Below are positions 37,985-47,922 of a stretch of DNA of 64,000 nucleotides, in pieces. The stretch's first letter is position 1. Every line of letters starts with the position of its first letter. Below the pieces are notes generated by a model that did no database searches, was not told the origin of the DNA, and saw nothing but the letters and a program-made list of their open reading frames with translations. The translations under genes were made by a program, and so were the position numbers. Origin of the DNA: Staphylococcus nepalensis (GTDB lineage Bacteria > Bacillota > Bacilli > Staphylococcales > Staphylococcaceae); assembly GCF_014635045.1 (NCBI RefSeq), contig NZ_BMCF01000001.1, positions 372,001 through 436,000 of the forward strand. Direction: 5' to 3'.

Positions 37985-38770
37985 ATGAATTTACAAACAG
38001 AACATCCAAGTACATTAAGAAAATTGATAAGTGAAGGTACACTCACAGGTCATACAAGTGGCATGGCTAAAGGTTATATTCAAGCAAATGTAGTCATATT
38101 ACCATCTGCTTACGCGTATGACTTTTTAAAATTTTGTTTTAGGAACCCTAAAACATGCCCACTTTTAGACGTATCTGAAAAAGGATCTACGCATTTTCCT
38201 TTTTATGGTAAAAACGCTAATATAACTAGCGAAGTTGCTCAATATAGAGTATATCGTTATGGAGAATTAGTAGAATCCCCGGTCAATATTAAACATTTAT
38301 TTAATGACGATATGGTAAGCTTCTTGATTGGTTGTAGTTTCACCTTTGAACATGCCTTATTAGAAGCTGGGCTTCCAATCCGTCACATTGAAGAAGAACA
38401 TAATGTACCGATGTATGTGACAAACATTCCAGCAGCGCCAAGCGGCCAATTTTCAGGAAATATCACCGTAAGTATGAGACCGATGACCATGCAACAAGCC
38501 ATAAAAGCAACTGAAATTACGACACATTTCAAAAATGTTCATGGCACACCTATTCATATCGGTGACCCATCAGAAATTGGCATTGAAAACATCACTCAAC
38601 CTGACTTTGGAGAACCTGTTACGATTAAAGAAAATGAGGTCCCTGTATTTTGGGGATGTGGTGTAACACCACAATCTGTCGCTCTAGACGCTAAGCCCGA
38701 ATTAATGGTTACACATGCACCTGGACACATGTTTATCACTGATGTACCAGATAGCCAATTAAGTGATTAA
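37985..38770 (+). CDS. YcsI-family putative hydro-lyase (DUF1445)
   Basis: This 261-residue cytoplasmic protein fits the YcsI/UPF0317 family (PF07286, named D-glutamate cyclase). GTLTGHTSGMAKGYIQANVVILP near the N-terminus and VPVFWGCGVTPQSVALDAKPELMVTHAPGHMFITD near the C-terminus are family hallmarks. B. subtilis ycsI lies in a locus for 5-oxoproline use. No oxoprolinase genes are next to it here. GGGAGG lies 8 bases before ATG at 37985; TTG at 37982 is the other possible start. It ends at a terminator hairpin. Confidence 0.85.
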   Translation: MNLQTEHPSTLRKLISEGTLTGHTSGMAKGYIQANVVILPSAYAYDFLKFCFRNPKTCPLLDVSEKGSTHFPFYGKNANITSEVAQYRVYRYGELVESPVNIKHLFNDDMVSFLIGCSFTFEHALLEAGLPIRHIEEEHNVPMYVTNIPAAPSGQFSGNITVSMRPMTMQQAIKATEITTHFKNVHGTPIHIGDPSEIGIENITQPDFGEPVTIKENEVPVFWGCGVTPQSVALDAKPELMVTHAPGHMFITDVPDSQLSD

Positions 38771-38805
38771 ACCTATATACAAAGTTAATTAATTATTATA
38801 AAAAA

Positions 38806-38853
38806 CGCGGGCATATAGATGTCACAAAACCCATTTGGCTCTATATGCTCGCG
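38806..38853. terminator. Bidirectional terminator hairpin
   Basis: CGCG(G)GCATATAG pairs with CTATATGC(T)CGCG. T-runs follow on both strands, as suits the convergent YcsI and PTS IIC genes. Confidence 0.85.
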
Positions 38854-38973
38854 CTCCTATTTTTCTATAATCATTTGTTTTTTATAAAATGCACTTCATG
38901 TATCCATTTTACGTCAGTCATAAGTAATTTTAAAAATCTTGATGACATGCTTTGATTTTGACTATACTTAATT

Positions 38974-39990
38974 TTAACGTGCTTCAATATCCTCTTTTGT
39001 AACAATTGGATAATTCTTAAACCAAACGGAACATGCATAACCTACAATTAACCCTATAATACCTACAATTACACCATAGATAATTATTTTCATCGGATCA
39101 TTGAACCCAAACATAACAAGGAAACCTGCAAGTGGCGTTGCCGTTCCGGTAGCATCATTGATCATGCCAGATGAAGCAATAACTGCCCCTGCTAAAGCAC
39201 CTCCAATAAAGTTTGCTGTGTATACTGGGACTGGATTCGCAGAAACGACATCGGCTTGTGATAATGGCTCAATACAAACTGCAATCCTAGATTTACGATC
39301 TCCAAGTTTTAATTTATTAAACATCGTACCGTTAATAAAGGACGATGAAAATGAAACCATTGCCGCAATAGCCATTGGCATGCCTGTTAATCCTAATAAT
39401 GCAGTTAACGCCATCGAACTTAAAGGCGCTGTGCCGACCACTGTAATTACGCCACCTAGTATGAGACCCATAATAATTGGATTAATCTCTGTAGAACTTT
39501 GAATAATATCACCAATCTTCAGTAATGAATTGTTAACTAATGGTGTAATCACTGTTGCGACCAATCTTGCCAACGGAGCAATAATTAAAATACCCACAAT
39601 TAAATCTACGCCATCTGGTACTTTATCTTCTGCAAATTTCATTAAATAACCAATTGCATAACCTGCGACAAATCCCGGTATTAAATCTAAACCGCCACAA
39701 GCTGCTGCAATCACTAAAGCATAGACTGGTGAAACACCTATAGCCAAGGCAACTAAACCAGCTGCTGCGACGCCACCTAGACCTCCAGCTGCATCACCGA
39801 GATCACCTAAAAATTGAATCCCAAACAAATCGCCACCAACATACTTATGGAAAGCTTCAACTAAAAATGTGGCTATCGCTGCATTCGCTAACGCCCCCAT
39901 GGCACGCATACCGTTAGGAGCACGATATGTAAATAATGTAAATAGTACTAAGACTATTATTAAAAACAAGGTCCCTATTAAAATGTCCAT
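38974..39990 (-). CDS. Orphan PTS_EIIC_2-type membrane protein
   Basis: This 338-residue membrane protein has about ten spans with glycine- and alanine-rich loops (LGDAAGGLGGVAAAGLVALAIG) and fits the PTS_EIIC_2 (PF13303) family, described as a PTS IIC component. IIA and IIB partners are absent around it. An orphan IIC of this family lies beside cidC in S. aureus as I recall. A second, less similar member lies at 57127. The substrate is unknown, and sugar transport by phosphotransfer is not shown for this family. GAGGAGA precedes the ATG. Confidence 0.75.
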   Translation of the reverse strand: MDILIGTLFLIIVLVLFTLFTYRAPNGMRAMGALANAAIATFLVEAFHKYVGGDLFGIQFLGDLGDAAGGLGGVAAAGLVALAIGVSPVYALVIAAACGGLDLIPGFVAGYAIGYLMKFAEDKVPDGVDLIVGILIIAPLARLVATVITPLVNNSLLKIGDIIQSSTEINPIIMGLILGGVITVVGTAPLSSMALTALLGLTGMPMAIAAMVSFSSSFINGTMFNKLKLGDRKSRIAVCIEPLSQADVVSANPVPVYTANFIGGALAGAVIASSGMINDATGTATPLAGFLVMFGFNDPMKIIIYGVIVGIIGLIVGYACSVWFKNYPIVTKEDIEAR

Positions 39991-40425
39991 GAATAATTCT
40001 CCTCTTCCTTTGAACTACTGATACGTTAAATTTGTGGAAATTAATAGTTCAACCCATTTCAAATAAGGCTATCAAATCTATTTATAACAAGTACATACAA
40101 AAATATTATAACTCACAAAAATCTAACCTTACCAATTTCCATATCTATATATTCTAACATAAATTTTTATTATATTCCGAACAATTTTATTATATTTAAT
40201 TTAAGCTCCGCGGAACATTTTTTAAAACAGATTTAATTTATTTTAAAATTTTACACAATTTTTCGTTCTTTCTTTTCTATTAACTAAAACGCTTTTCATC
40301 CCACTCTCTCTAATTTCAATATAGTTAAACAGTCCGAGACATCTATTTATGTCCCGGACTGTCCTCACTACCATCCTAATCAAGTGATATATTTTTCATT
40401 ATTTAACTTAAAGTATATAGCAATT
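39991..40425. other. Gene-free stretch between PTS IIC and acetyltransferase
   Basis: This stretch of 435 AT-rich bases contains the PTS IIC promoter region and the palindromic hairpin at 40331. I see no ORF or RNA gene in it. Confidence 0.6.
40331..40360 (-). terminator. Palindromic hairpin behind acetyltransferase
   Basis: AGTCCGAGACAT-CTATTT-ATGTCCCGGACT has 12-base arms with one mismatch. It lies 66 bases behind the maltose-acetyltransferase-like gene and belongs to the window's CCGAGACA hairpin family. Confidence 0.7.
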
Positions 40426-40989
40426 TTATTCATTATCAATCGTCTTAATTGGCTTAGCTGGAGAACCCACTGCTAATACATTACTTGGAATATCTTTGGT
40501 TACTGCACTTCCAGCACCTATCACTGCGCCATTACCAATCGTCACTCCCGGCAAAACAATCACATTTGATCCTATCCAAACATTGTCTCCGATATGTATA
40601 GGCAAGGCCTGTTCTAAACCAATATTTCTATCTTGATAATTTAATGGGTGTATTGCTGTATAAAAGCCACATTTAGGCCCAATAAAAACATGATCACCGA
40701 TAAAGATTTTACCACCATCCATAAAATAACAATCATGATTAATAAATACATGTTTTCCTAAAAATGTATTATAGCCATAATCAGTATAAAATGGGCTCAG
40801 TAATTCTAAATGATTAGGTTCATCATTTAATAATTCTTTCAAAATAGCATGGCGTTTTTCTTTATTACTTGGTTTCGTTTGGTTCAATTCAAAACATAAA
40901 TCGTTCGCTTTGCTTCTTTCTTTCTCTAAATCCTCATCATAATTAGCATCATACCATTCGCCTGCTAGCATTTTGTCTTTTTCAGTCAT
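40426..40989 (-). CDS. Sugar O-acetyltransferase (Maa/LacA type)
   Basis: This 187-residue enzyme has the N-terminal helical cap of maltose/galactoside acetyltransferases ([11 protein letters not shown], residues 4-14) and a left-handed beta-helix of hexapeptide repeats ([36 protein letters not shown]). It transfers acetyl from acetyl-CoA to the 6-hydroxyl of glucosides, galactosides or maltose. HPLNYQDRN holds the catalytic histidine. GGAGG lies 7 bases before ATG at 40989. It is a single gene; DUF819 follows upstream on the same strand. Confidence 0.9.
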   Translation of the reverse strand: MTEKDKMLAGEWYDANYDEDLEKERSKANDLCFELNQTKPSNKEKRHAILKELLNDEPNHLELLSPFYTDYGYNTFLGKHVFINHDCYFMDGGKIFIGDHVFIGPKCGFYTAIHPLNYQDRNIGLEQALPIHIGDNVWIGSNVIVLPGVTIGNGAVIGAGSAVTKDIPSNVLAVGSPAKPIKTIDNE

Positions 40990-41077
40990 AATAGCGCCTC
41001 CAAACATGAGTTATATTTCTAGTATTCTTACTATATCTATCTCACTAATACACCGTCAACACACTCACCTCATAGCA

Positions 41078-42274
41078 CTAAGCAAGATAACTAAGCCATT
41101 GATACATTAATGTACCAGCATAATTGCCAATCACGTAACCTAGCGTTCCAATAATTAAGATTGGTCCCACTAAACTAGTCCATCCCTTACCTATAGCTAA
41201 GGCCGCAGCAGTAGTTGGTCCACCAGCTGTTGCATTGCTCGCTAGCAAAATCTCTTCTACATTAAATTTCAATAATTTTCCCAACATTAAACTTAAACCT
41301 AAATTAAAAATTAAAATGATAATTACAAAGATAAAAAGCAATGGCGCTGTTTTGATAATCGTTACAAATGAAGCAGGTGTCCCGATGACTACAAAGAAAA
41401 TATAAATGAGGAATGTGCCAATTTCAGATGCACCAGCTAATTTTTCAAAGAAATCGCCCCATATAGCAACTACCACCAATGTTAAAGTAGTAAGTAACAG
41501 ATAAAAATCGCCAAAAAATGATACTAGTATTACCAACCACACATTGCTTTGCGGGACCACATGTTGAATAAATTCTGAAAACTTAAAACTAACAGCAACG
41601 ATTGCAATGGCTATAGCTAAAGAAAATGCAATATCTAACAATTGAATTTTTTTAGGTTGCCAAAATGCTTGTTGAGATCCTGAAGTATCTTTACCGCCAT
41701 ATTGTGTATTAAAATGTTTTTTAATATATGGTATGGATGGTATGGCGATTAATAATAAAAAATATAGTGCCATAACACTATTATCTGCTACGACAGTAGA
41801 TGATATCATATCACTCGGCGCCTCTAATTTAGAGCTTAAAGCAGCAAAATTCACGCCACCACCTATATAGCTGCCTGTCATCATTGCGCCTAGTTTAGAT
41901 AAATATGGCACCGAATGGTTCAGAATGATAAATGCTACGGTAGTTCCAATCATAGTGCCTACAGAAGCAATTAAAAAAATAAATAATAACCGACGACTTT
42001 CTTTCCAAATCTTTAAAATATTAGAACTAAAAAGTAACAATGGTATCGATAGAGGTACAACATAATCCCACACTGTATCGTAAACTGGAGAACTTGTTGG
42101 AATTACTTTAAAATTAGAAAGTAACATCGCACCGACTAACGCTATAATGGCTCCCGATATAGTACTTGCCCACTGATAACGTTGCTCTAAAAACAAACTC
42201 ACTGTAGCCCACACAATGATAATTGCCCACAACACCCAAATATCATCTTTGGCTACGATTGTACCAAGTTCCAT
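41078..42274 (-). CDS. DUF819-family membrane protein
   Basis: This 398-residue polytopic protein has about eleven spans and fits the DUF819 (YjcL-like) family. GAMMTGSYIGGGVNFAAL and LLASNATAGGPTTAAALAIGKGWTSLVGPILIIG are conserved re-entrant-like segments that suggest an ion-coupled carrier. No substrate is known for the family. It is divergent from the SLC13 carrier with 149 bases between. AAAGGGAG precedes the ATG. Confidence 0.8.
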   Translation of the reverse strand: MELGTIVAKDDIWVLWAIIIVWATVSLFLEQRYQWASTISGAIIALVGAMLLSNFKVIPTSSPVYDTVWDYVVPLSIPLLLFSSNILKIWKESRRLLFIFLIASVGTMIGTTVAFIILNHSVPYLSKLGAMMTGSYIGGGVNFAALSSKLEAPSDMISSTVVADNSVMALYFLLLIAIPSIPYIKKHFNTQYGGKDTSGSQQAFWQPKKIQLLDIAFSLAIAIAIVAVSFKFSEFIQHVVPQSNVWLVILVSFFGDFYLLLTTLTLVVVAIWGDFFEKLAGASEIGTFLIYIFFVVIGTPASFVTIIKTAPLLFIFVIIILIFNLGLSLMLGKLLKFNVEEILLASNATAGGPTTAAALAIGKGWTSLVGPILIIGTLGYVIGNYAGTLMYQWLSYLA

Positions 42275-42423
42275 AAAATCACTCCCTTTTATATTTCTAA
42301 TCTGTTCACTTATTCTAACAATAATTATAATACTTGTTTCAATTTTCTGAAAAATAAATTGTCATAGCTTTTCTGAATTGGTATTCTTACTATTGCAAGG
42401 GTACAAACAAGGGGGAAATTTCT

Positions 42424-43845
42424 ATGAAACAAAAGATTGGTTTGGTACTAGGACCATTGCTCTTTTTAATTTTTTACTTTGTCCCAAGTATTACAGATTT
42501 AGACGATGCGCCTAGAGCTGTGCTTGCTGTAACACTTTTTGTCGCGACATGGTGGATTACAGAAGCTATTCCAATACCAGCTACATCATTAATCCCACTT
42601 ATCTTACTACCTTTAAGTGGAGGTACAAATGAAACGGTAGCTGCAAGCGCATATGCTGACCCAATTGTTTTTATGTATATGGGTGGTTTTATTATTGCAT
42701 TAGCGATTGAAAAATGGAATTTACATAAACGTATTGCAATGACCATTATTGCTATGATGGGTTCTAACAGTAATCGTATTATTTTAGGAACGATGATTGC
42801 AACAGCATTTATCTCGATGTGGATTTCAAATGCTGCAACGGCTTTAATGATGTTACCTATTGCATTAGCCTTAATCCAAGAAATTAAAGATGCACAATTT
42901 TTAAAACCCGAGTCAGCACATAAATTTGGTAAGGCACTGTTGCTTACAGTAGCCTATTCTGCTTCAATTGGTGGCTTAGCTACTTTGATTGGTTCAGTTC
43001 CAAACGCAGTATTCGCAGCCATCGCATCGTCAAGTCTAGACAGAACAGTTTCATTTGGGCAATGGATGGTTTTCGCCTTGCCATTGACGATTATTTTACT
43101 TTTTATATTATATTTTTTAATGACAAAATGGCTATTTAAAATTGAAGATGCAGACAAAATATCTTCTGATTTCGCTAGGAAATCTTTACATGATTTAGGA
43201 CCAATGCGCTTAGAAGAAAAATTAACTGGCATTGTATTTTTATTTGTGAGTGTATTATGGATTGGAGGCGGCTTGCTTCCTACTTCTCTACATTTATCTG
43301 ATACAGTGATTGCAATGACAGGCGCAGTACTATTGTTCTTAATTCCAGCCAAAACACATAAGGGCGGCTTACTCGTTTGGGATGATATGAACAAACTGCC
43401 CTGGGGTATATTACTATTATTTGGAGGCGGCCTTTCATTAGCAGCTGCATTCGAAGATTCTGGACTGACCAAGTGGTTCGGTGGTATGTTAGGTATTGTA
43501 AAACCACTGCCATTAATTTTAATTGTTATCGTGCTTACTACTGGTATCTTATTCCTCACAGAAGTAATGTCCAACACTGCAGTTTCAAATATGTTAATGC
43601 CAATTAGTATTGGGTTCGCTGCAGCTATTAGTCAAGATCCATTTATTATTATGGGGATTGTTGCAGTTTCATCAACTTGCGCTTTTATGTTGCCAATTTC
43701 AACACCGCCCAACGCAGCCGTGTTTAGTTCAGATGAGTTAGAAATGAAAGATATGGTAAAAGCAGGCTTTATCCTCAATATATTTACAATTATTGTCATA
43801 TCATTCTTTGCTTACTTCTGGTTGCCGATTGCTTTCGGTCTCTAA
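42424..43845 (+). CDS. SLC13/DASS sodium-coupled anion carrier
   Basis: This 473-residue DASS-family carrier has 11-12 spans. SNAATALMMLP and EVMSNTAVSNMLMPIS are the two SNT-type motifs that bind sodium and the carboxylate. The related staphylococcal SdcS takes up succinate, fumarate and malate. ISTPPNAAVFSSDEL is also typical. AAGGGGG precedes ATG. Likely job: dicarboxylate uptake with sodium; sulfate or other anions cannot be excluded. Confidence 0.88.
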   Translation: MKQKIGLVLGPLLFLIFYFVPSITDLDDAPRAVLAVTLFVATWWITEAIPIPATSLIPLILLPLSGGTNETVAASAYADPIVFMYMGGFIIALAIEKWNLHKRIAMTIIAMMGSNSNRIILGTMIATAFISMWISNAATALMMLPIALALIQEIKDAQFLKPESAHKFGKALLLTVAYSASIGGLATLIGSVPNAVFAAIASSSLDRTVSFGQWMVFALPLTIILLFILYFLMTKWLFKIEDADKISSDFARKSLHDLGPMRLEEKLTGIVFLFVSVLWIGGGLLPTSLHLSDTVIAMTGAVLLFLIPAKTHKGGLLVWDDMNKLPWGILLLFGGGLSLAAAFEDSGLTKWFGGMLGIVKPLPLILIVIVLTTGILFLTEVMSNTAVSNMLMPISIGFAAAISQDPFIIMGIVAVSSTCAFMLPISTPPNAAVFSSDELEMKDMVKAGFILNIFTIIVISFFAYFWLPIAFGL

Positions 43846-43991
43846 CTACCATTTAAGATATACTATAAAATGGACTACTTTGATTGATATATACTACTAA
43901 GGTACGATGATTTATAAATACTATAGACGTATGTCATCAATTAAAATTTCTATTATAATATATATATAATCATCAAAAGGAGTCGTTTATT

Positions 43992-44198
43992 ATGAAAACA
44001 ATAATTAAAGGCGCCATAGCTATCTTAATTATACTAGGTGCGGTAAAAACGTTCCAAGAACATGACGTCGCAGCAGAAACAAAGCATTATTACCAACAAT
44101 TTAAAGATGGTGAAATACTGCAAAATATCGAAAATGTTGACTTTGACTCATTTAAAAATATAAGTGTAGATGATTTCATCCCTGCTGATTTCTTTTAA
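43992..44198 (+). CDS. Small exported or membrane-anchored protein
   Basis: This 68-residue protein has a strong ribosome binding site (AAAGGAG, 9 bases before ATG) and one hydrophobic N-terminal segment (IKGAIAILIILGAVK, residues about 4-18). The rest is acidic and polar, with phenylalanine and aspartate recurring (NVDFDSFKN, VDDFIPADFF). It could be a signal-anchor protein or a secreted peptide. I do not recognise the family. It follows the SLC13 carrier by 146 bases, with a hairpin about 230 bases further on. Confidence 0.6.
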   Translation: MKTIIKGAIAILIILGAVKTFQEHDVAAETKHYYQQFKDGEILQNIENVDFDSFKNISVDDFIPADFF

Positions 44199-44743
44199 CA
44201 CAAAAGCGACTCATTTATATAAATATGTTTCTTGATATTAAATATATTACTATCTTTATATAATATAAAGGCAATTAACCAATACTTTTTCAGAGAGCAA
44301 AACATGATTTATATCTACCACTCTAAAAGTGAGCGTTGAGATAATAACGCTATAAAAGATTTGTGTAAGTTTACTTATATGCTGCCTATATCATATTTAA
44401 GAGGCTCGGGTGAATCCCACAGTTCAGCCCCAAAAAGATATCTTAAGTTAGAAATCTTTTTGGGGTTCATTTTATACCAATACTTCATATCATTTTGCTC
44501 CCTTACTTTAGGTACGTCTTGAGTCCGTAGCCTCGAGATGTATGATCTTTCTATAGGTGTGTCGCCATCAATGCTATGTTGTAGATTACACGCATAGATA
44601 AATTTAATAGAATTCCTTTAATCATATACAGTTTATTTCTTAAAGTTAAAACTAAAAAATATAATATTAATTTTTTCAATACGCAAAACTGGATTTAAGA
44701 AAATAGTAGTTCAATGAGCTACAAAATTTCACAAAACCAAAGA
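44199..44743 (+). other. Gene-free stretch with a C-rich leader and hairpin
   Basis: About 545 bases hold no convincing ORF. At 44401-44465, GAGGCTCGGGTGAATCCCAC is followed by a CCCCAAAAAGAT/ATCTTTTTGGGG stem. This could be the end of a small RNA or the terminator of the upstream small-protein gene. The part at 44480-44700 shows nothing I recognise. Confidence 0.4.
44428..44465 (+). terminator. CCCCAAAAAGAT hairpin
   Basis: CCCCAAAAAGAT pairs exactly with ATCTTTTTGGGG across 14 bases. T-rich TTCATTTTAT follows on plus, so a plus-strand transcript probably ends here. Confidence 0.55.
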
Positions 44744-44784
44744 AAACGTCAACTTCTATATTTGTTCAATAGAAATTGGCGTTT
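44744..44784 (-). terminator. SDR gene terminator
   Basis: AAACGTCAA.TTCTAT pairs with ATAGAAATTGGCGTTT, with a T-rich tract on minus, just behind the short-chain dehydrogenase. Confidence 0.75.
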
Positions 44785-44824
44785 GTTTTTAGTCAGAAGT
44801 GTTGAAGCCTCGCCCGCTTTTTTA

Positions 44825-45694
44825 TTAAGAAGTAGTATAGTCACCACCATTAACATGAATCACTTGACCTGTAATATAAGAACTATCTGCATAAGATGCT
44901 AAAAACACATAAGATGGCGCAAGTTCTGCTGGTTGGCCACGTCTGCCCATTGGTGTATCTTCACCTTGATGTGCTACTTTTTCTTCTGAGAATGTAGCTG
45001 GAATCAGCGGTGTGTATATCGGACCTGGCGCAACTGCATTCACACGTATGCCTTGCTCCATAAGCGTAGTAGCTAAAGATCGTGTGAAAGCTACTATGGC
45101 GCCTTTTGTAGCTGAATAATCTATAAGATGCGCTGAACCTCTATATGCTGTGACACTTGTGGTATTAATAATAGCATCTCCGTCTTTTAAATGTGGCACT
45201 GCCGCTTGTGATAAAAACATCATACCAAAAATATTCGTTTCAAATGTTTCTTTAACTTGTTCTGGAGTGATTTCTTGGAAGTTATCTTGAGGAAATTGAA
45301 CGCCACCGTTATTTACTAGGATATTCAAACCCCCAAAATCATTTACAACTTTATTAATGAGTTCTTTAGATGCTTCTACTTCCTTTAGATCATGTGCATA
45401 TGCTTTTGCTGATACACCTATTGATTTCAAATTATCAACTACATTTTGTGCATCCTCATGTTCGTCGTAATAACCTATAGCAACATTTGCGCCTTCTCTC
45501 GCAAACAAAATAGCGACAGAATGACCAATACCAGAGTCACCACCTGTAATTAAAGCAACTTTACCAACTAATTTACCGCCACTTTTATAATTTTCCATTT
45601 CTGTTAGCGGCTGTGGTTCCATATCTTTTTGAATGCCAGGTTGTCTATTTTGAGTATAGCCTTTAATTTGTTTATGAAATTCTATTAAATTCAT
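44825..45694 (-). CDS. Short-chain dehydrogenase (general-stress SDR type)
   Basis: This 289-residue SDR has TGGDSGIG as its NAD(P)-binding loop, an NNGG motif (normally NNAG) and YSATK as the catalytic tyrosine-lysine pair. Its N-terminal 40-residue extension, rich in proline and glutamine (TQNRQPGIQKDMEPQPL), is typical of the GsiB/YdaD/YhxC-type stress SDRs of Gram-positive bacteria, some of which reduce aldehydes. GGAGG lies 7 bases before ATG at 45694. The substrate is unknown. Confidence 0.9.
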   Translation of the reverse strand: MNLIEFHKQIKGYTQNRQPGIQKDMEPQPLTEMENYKSGGKLVGKVALITGGDSGIGHSVAILFAREGANVAIGYYDEHEDAQNVVDNLKSIGVSAKAYAHDLKEVEASKELINKVVNDFGGLNILVNNGGVQFPQDNFQEITPEQVKETFETNIFGMMFLSQAAVPHLKDGDAIINTTSVTAYRGSAHLIDYSATKGAIVAFTRSLATTLMEQGIRVNAVAPGPIYTPLIPATFSEEKVAHQGEDTPMGRRGQPAELAPSYVFLASYADSSYITGQVIHVNGGDYTTS

Positions 45695-45867
45695 CGCATT
45701 ACCTCCATATTTTATTACTCCCATCATTTAACAGTTCCCATGAATTATCTCAAACAAACATAAGAGATAGTAGCAGATACCACCCTTATGCTAAAAATGG
45801 TTGCTAATAAGCTAAACGTCACTACTTTAAAATAGAAGTAAGTTAACAATATAAAGTCGTAACCTAG

Positions 45868-45990
45868 ATTTGAATATGGCTGTTAGCAATAGCCATATTC
45901 AAATACAAATGTACGAACGCCATGTTTTCAATCCCATTTATATTCAACAAAAAATGGAGCGAATCTTATTAAAAAATGATACGCTCCATC
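45868..45990. repeat. Two perfect hairpins in the gap before the ABC permease end
   Basis: ATTTGAATATGGCT and AGCCATATTCAAAT form a perfect 14-base stem (45868-45904). ATGGAGCG and CGCTCCAT form an 8-base stem (about 45954-45990). Both sit inside a weak 67-codon plus-strand frame (45870-46073) that has no ribosome binding site. I favour terminator or RNA structure over a gene. Confidence 0.45.
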
Positions 45991-46035
45991 AGCTTTCGAA
46001 TTTCACTATTTCTTATGATGAAATTGGTTCCAATT

Positions 46036-47922
46036 TTATATTGAGTGTTTCACAATTCGACTTGAATGAATAAAGGACATTATCGCAAATATACAATAAA
46101 TGACTGAATATATAACCATTACAACATAAACTGGCGTCATATTAGCAGTATTATATAATCCCATAAATGCCTTTGCCGCAAAATACGCATGCAATAAGGA
46201 AACAACCAATGGCAATCCAAAATTAAAGATAATTTTGAGTCCGAGTCCTTTTAACATATCTTGATGCGTGTAACCAATTTTTCTTAAAATACGGAAATTA
46301 GGTATTTCATCCTCTGTTTCATCCATTTGCTTAATATAAATAATACACCCAGCTGCTACTAAAAATGCTAAACCTAAAAATGAAGTTACAAATAATAGAA
46401 TACCGATACTTTCATTTAATTGTTGTTTTACCATTTCTTTTGGTTGTATGTTTGAATCAATAGATTGGGCAATTTTGGTCGCTTTAGTCAAATCTGATTG
46501 ATGTTTCACATCATAACCATACTGTTGTTTTGTATCTTCGCCGTAGTGTTTAAGCGCATCATATTTCTCTGGACTAACTAACAATACAGGGCCACCATAG
46601 CTTACTTGAGCCATAAATTCAGTTTCTTCACTATCATCAATAACTTCAAATGTTTCTTTACCATGACCTTTTAACTGAATATCTTTATTTAGTTCATATT
46701 TTACAACGCCGCTTCCAGCTGCTAAATTAATTAATTTGGCTTTATTACCAGATATTGCTTTATCATTAAAATATTCATTACTTGTTATAGATATGTCACG
46801 GATACTACTCATGCTGGTCTTTTGAAATACTTGATCTTCCAGTACTTCAGAACGTGTTATTTCCTTATAATCTTTCTTAACGTCAATATTGGATTGTTGT
46901 AATTTATGTTCAAATTGCGCTGACTTTTTACTATCGGTAAAATTTAAATCATGCGGCGCTGTCAATGCTACATTTTCATCTATAGTTGATTTACTAATAG
47001 CACCAAAACATAAAACCGTTACAGTAACTGCGGAAATTGTCGCAATAATCGTCAGTGACAATGCGTTTTTTTTCATTCTATGCATAATAGAAGAAGTGAA
47101 TACAACATCTGTTATAGAAACATTTCCTTTTTTTGAACGCTTCAACGTCTTAAAAATAAGCGATACTGAGCTACGGAAAAATAGATATGCCCCTACAACC
47201 GTTAAAAACAAAATGATAAACGGTGTAAATACTAATAGATCCATAAATTTACCAAACATTTCCGTAGACATGTAATATCCAAAACCTATCATTACTATCC
47301 CGAGCACACCTGAAATGACTTCAAACACTGTAATTTTAGACTTTGTCATTTCTGTTTGCGCGCTATCATTCATCATCGTCAAAATGCTACGTTTACGTAA
47401 AAAAATAAAACTTTGTATTAATATTAATACAAACGATATTGCGATGAGCATCAATGTCTGCATAACAGCTGCAAATTCAAACGTTAGCGACACGCTTGTA
47501 TCAATACTCAGCACTTTAAGCACGATCATCAACAGTAATTTCGAACCAAATATACCTATAATCATACCTATGATGCCAGTGCATATTAGCATGATTGCTT
47601 GTTCAATTAGAAGCATACGCATAATATTTCTTCTTGTTAAACCAATTAATTGATATAAAGCAAATTCTCTCGTTCTACGTTTAATAAATAGTTGGTTAGC
47701 ATACATTAAAAATATGACAATAATAAAGAATAAAAATACTGCACCAATTTCTGAACCTTTTTGAATGGTTTTTAGCGAATCACCATTATTAATACTTTCT
47801 GTATATTTTAATGTTACAAAACTAAAATATAGAACAATGCTTACAATTAATGAAAATAAGTACATGGCGTAATGTCTTATATTTTGTCTTAAATTTTTTA
47901 TGACGATTTGATTAAAACTCAT
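46036..47922 (-). CDS. ABC transporter permease, VraE/VraG (BceB) type
   Basis: This 628-residue permease has ten spans and two FtsX-like halves with a large extracellular loop (residues about 310-510), the mark of BceB/VraE/VraG exporters that sense and resist bacitracin, nisin and other antimicrobial peptides. [20 protein letters not shown] and [31 protein letters not shown] closely resemble the S. aureus proteins I recall. It overlaps the ATPase gene by 11 bases. No histidine kinase or response regulator lies next to it, so control would come from elsewhere. Confidence 0.87.
   Translation of the reverse strand: MSFNQIVIKNLRQNIRHYAMYLFSLIVSIVLYFSFVTLKYTESINNGDSLKTIQKGSEIGAVFLFFIIVIFLMYANQLFIKRRTREFALYQLIGLTRRNIMRMLLIEQAIMLICTGIIGMIIGIFGSKLLLMIVLKVLSIDTSVSLTFEFAAVMQTLMLIAISFVLILIQSFIFLRKRSILTMMNDSAQTEMTKSKITVFEVISGVLGIVMIGFGYYMSTEMFGKFMDLLVFTPFIILFLTVVGAYLFFRSSVSLIFKTLKRSKKGNVSITDVVFTSSIMHRMKKNALSLTIIATISAVTVTVLCFGAISKSTIDENVALTAPHDLNFTDSKKSAQFEHKLQQSNIDVKKDYKEITRSEVLEDQVFQKTSMSSIRDISITSNEYFNDKAISGNKAKLINLAAGSGVVKYELNKDIQLKGHGKETFEVIDDSEETEFMAQVSYGGPVLLVSPEKYDALKHYGEDTKQQYGYDVKHQSDLTKATKIAQSIDSNIQPKEMVKQQLNESIGILLFVTSFLGLAFLVAAGCIIYIKQMDETEDEIPNFRILRKIGYTHQDMLKGLGLKIIFNFGLPLVVSLLHAYFAAKAFMGLYNTANMTPVYVVMVIYSVIYCIFAIMSFIHSSRIVKHSI

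Noticed and set aside
40285-40305. cre-like AAAACGCTTTTCA
   Set aside because: The trailing CA is shifted by one base and the leading TG is absent.
44714-44902. 62-codon frame on plus
   Set aside because: It crosses a terminator and the SDR coding region, and shows no domain.
45870-46073. 67-codon frame on plus
   Set aside because: No ribosome binding site, starts inside a perfect hairpin and overlaps the ABC permease end; kept only as a structural finding.
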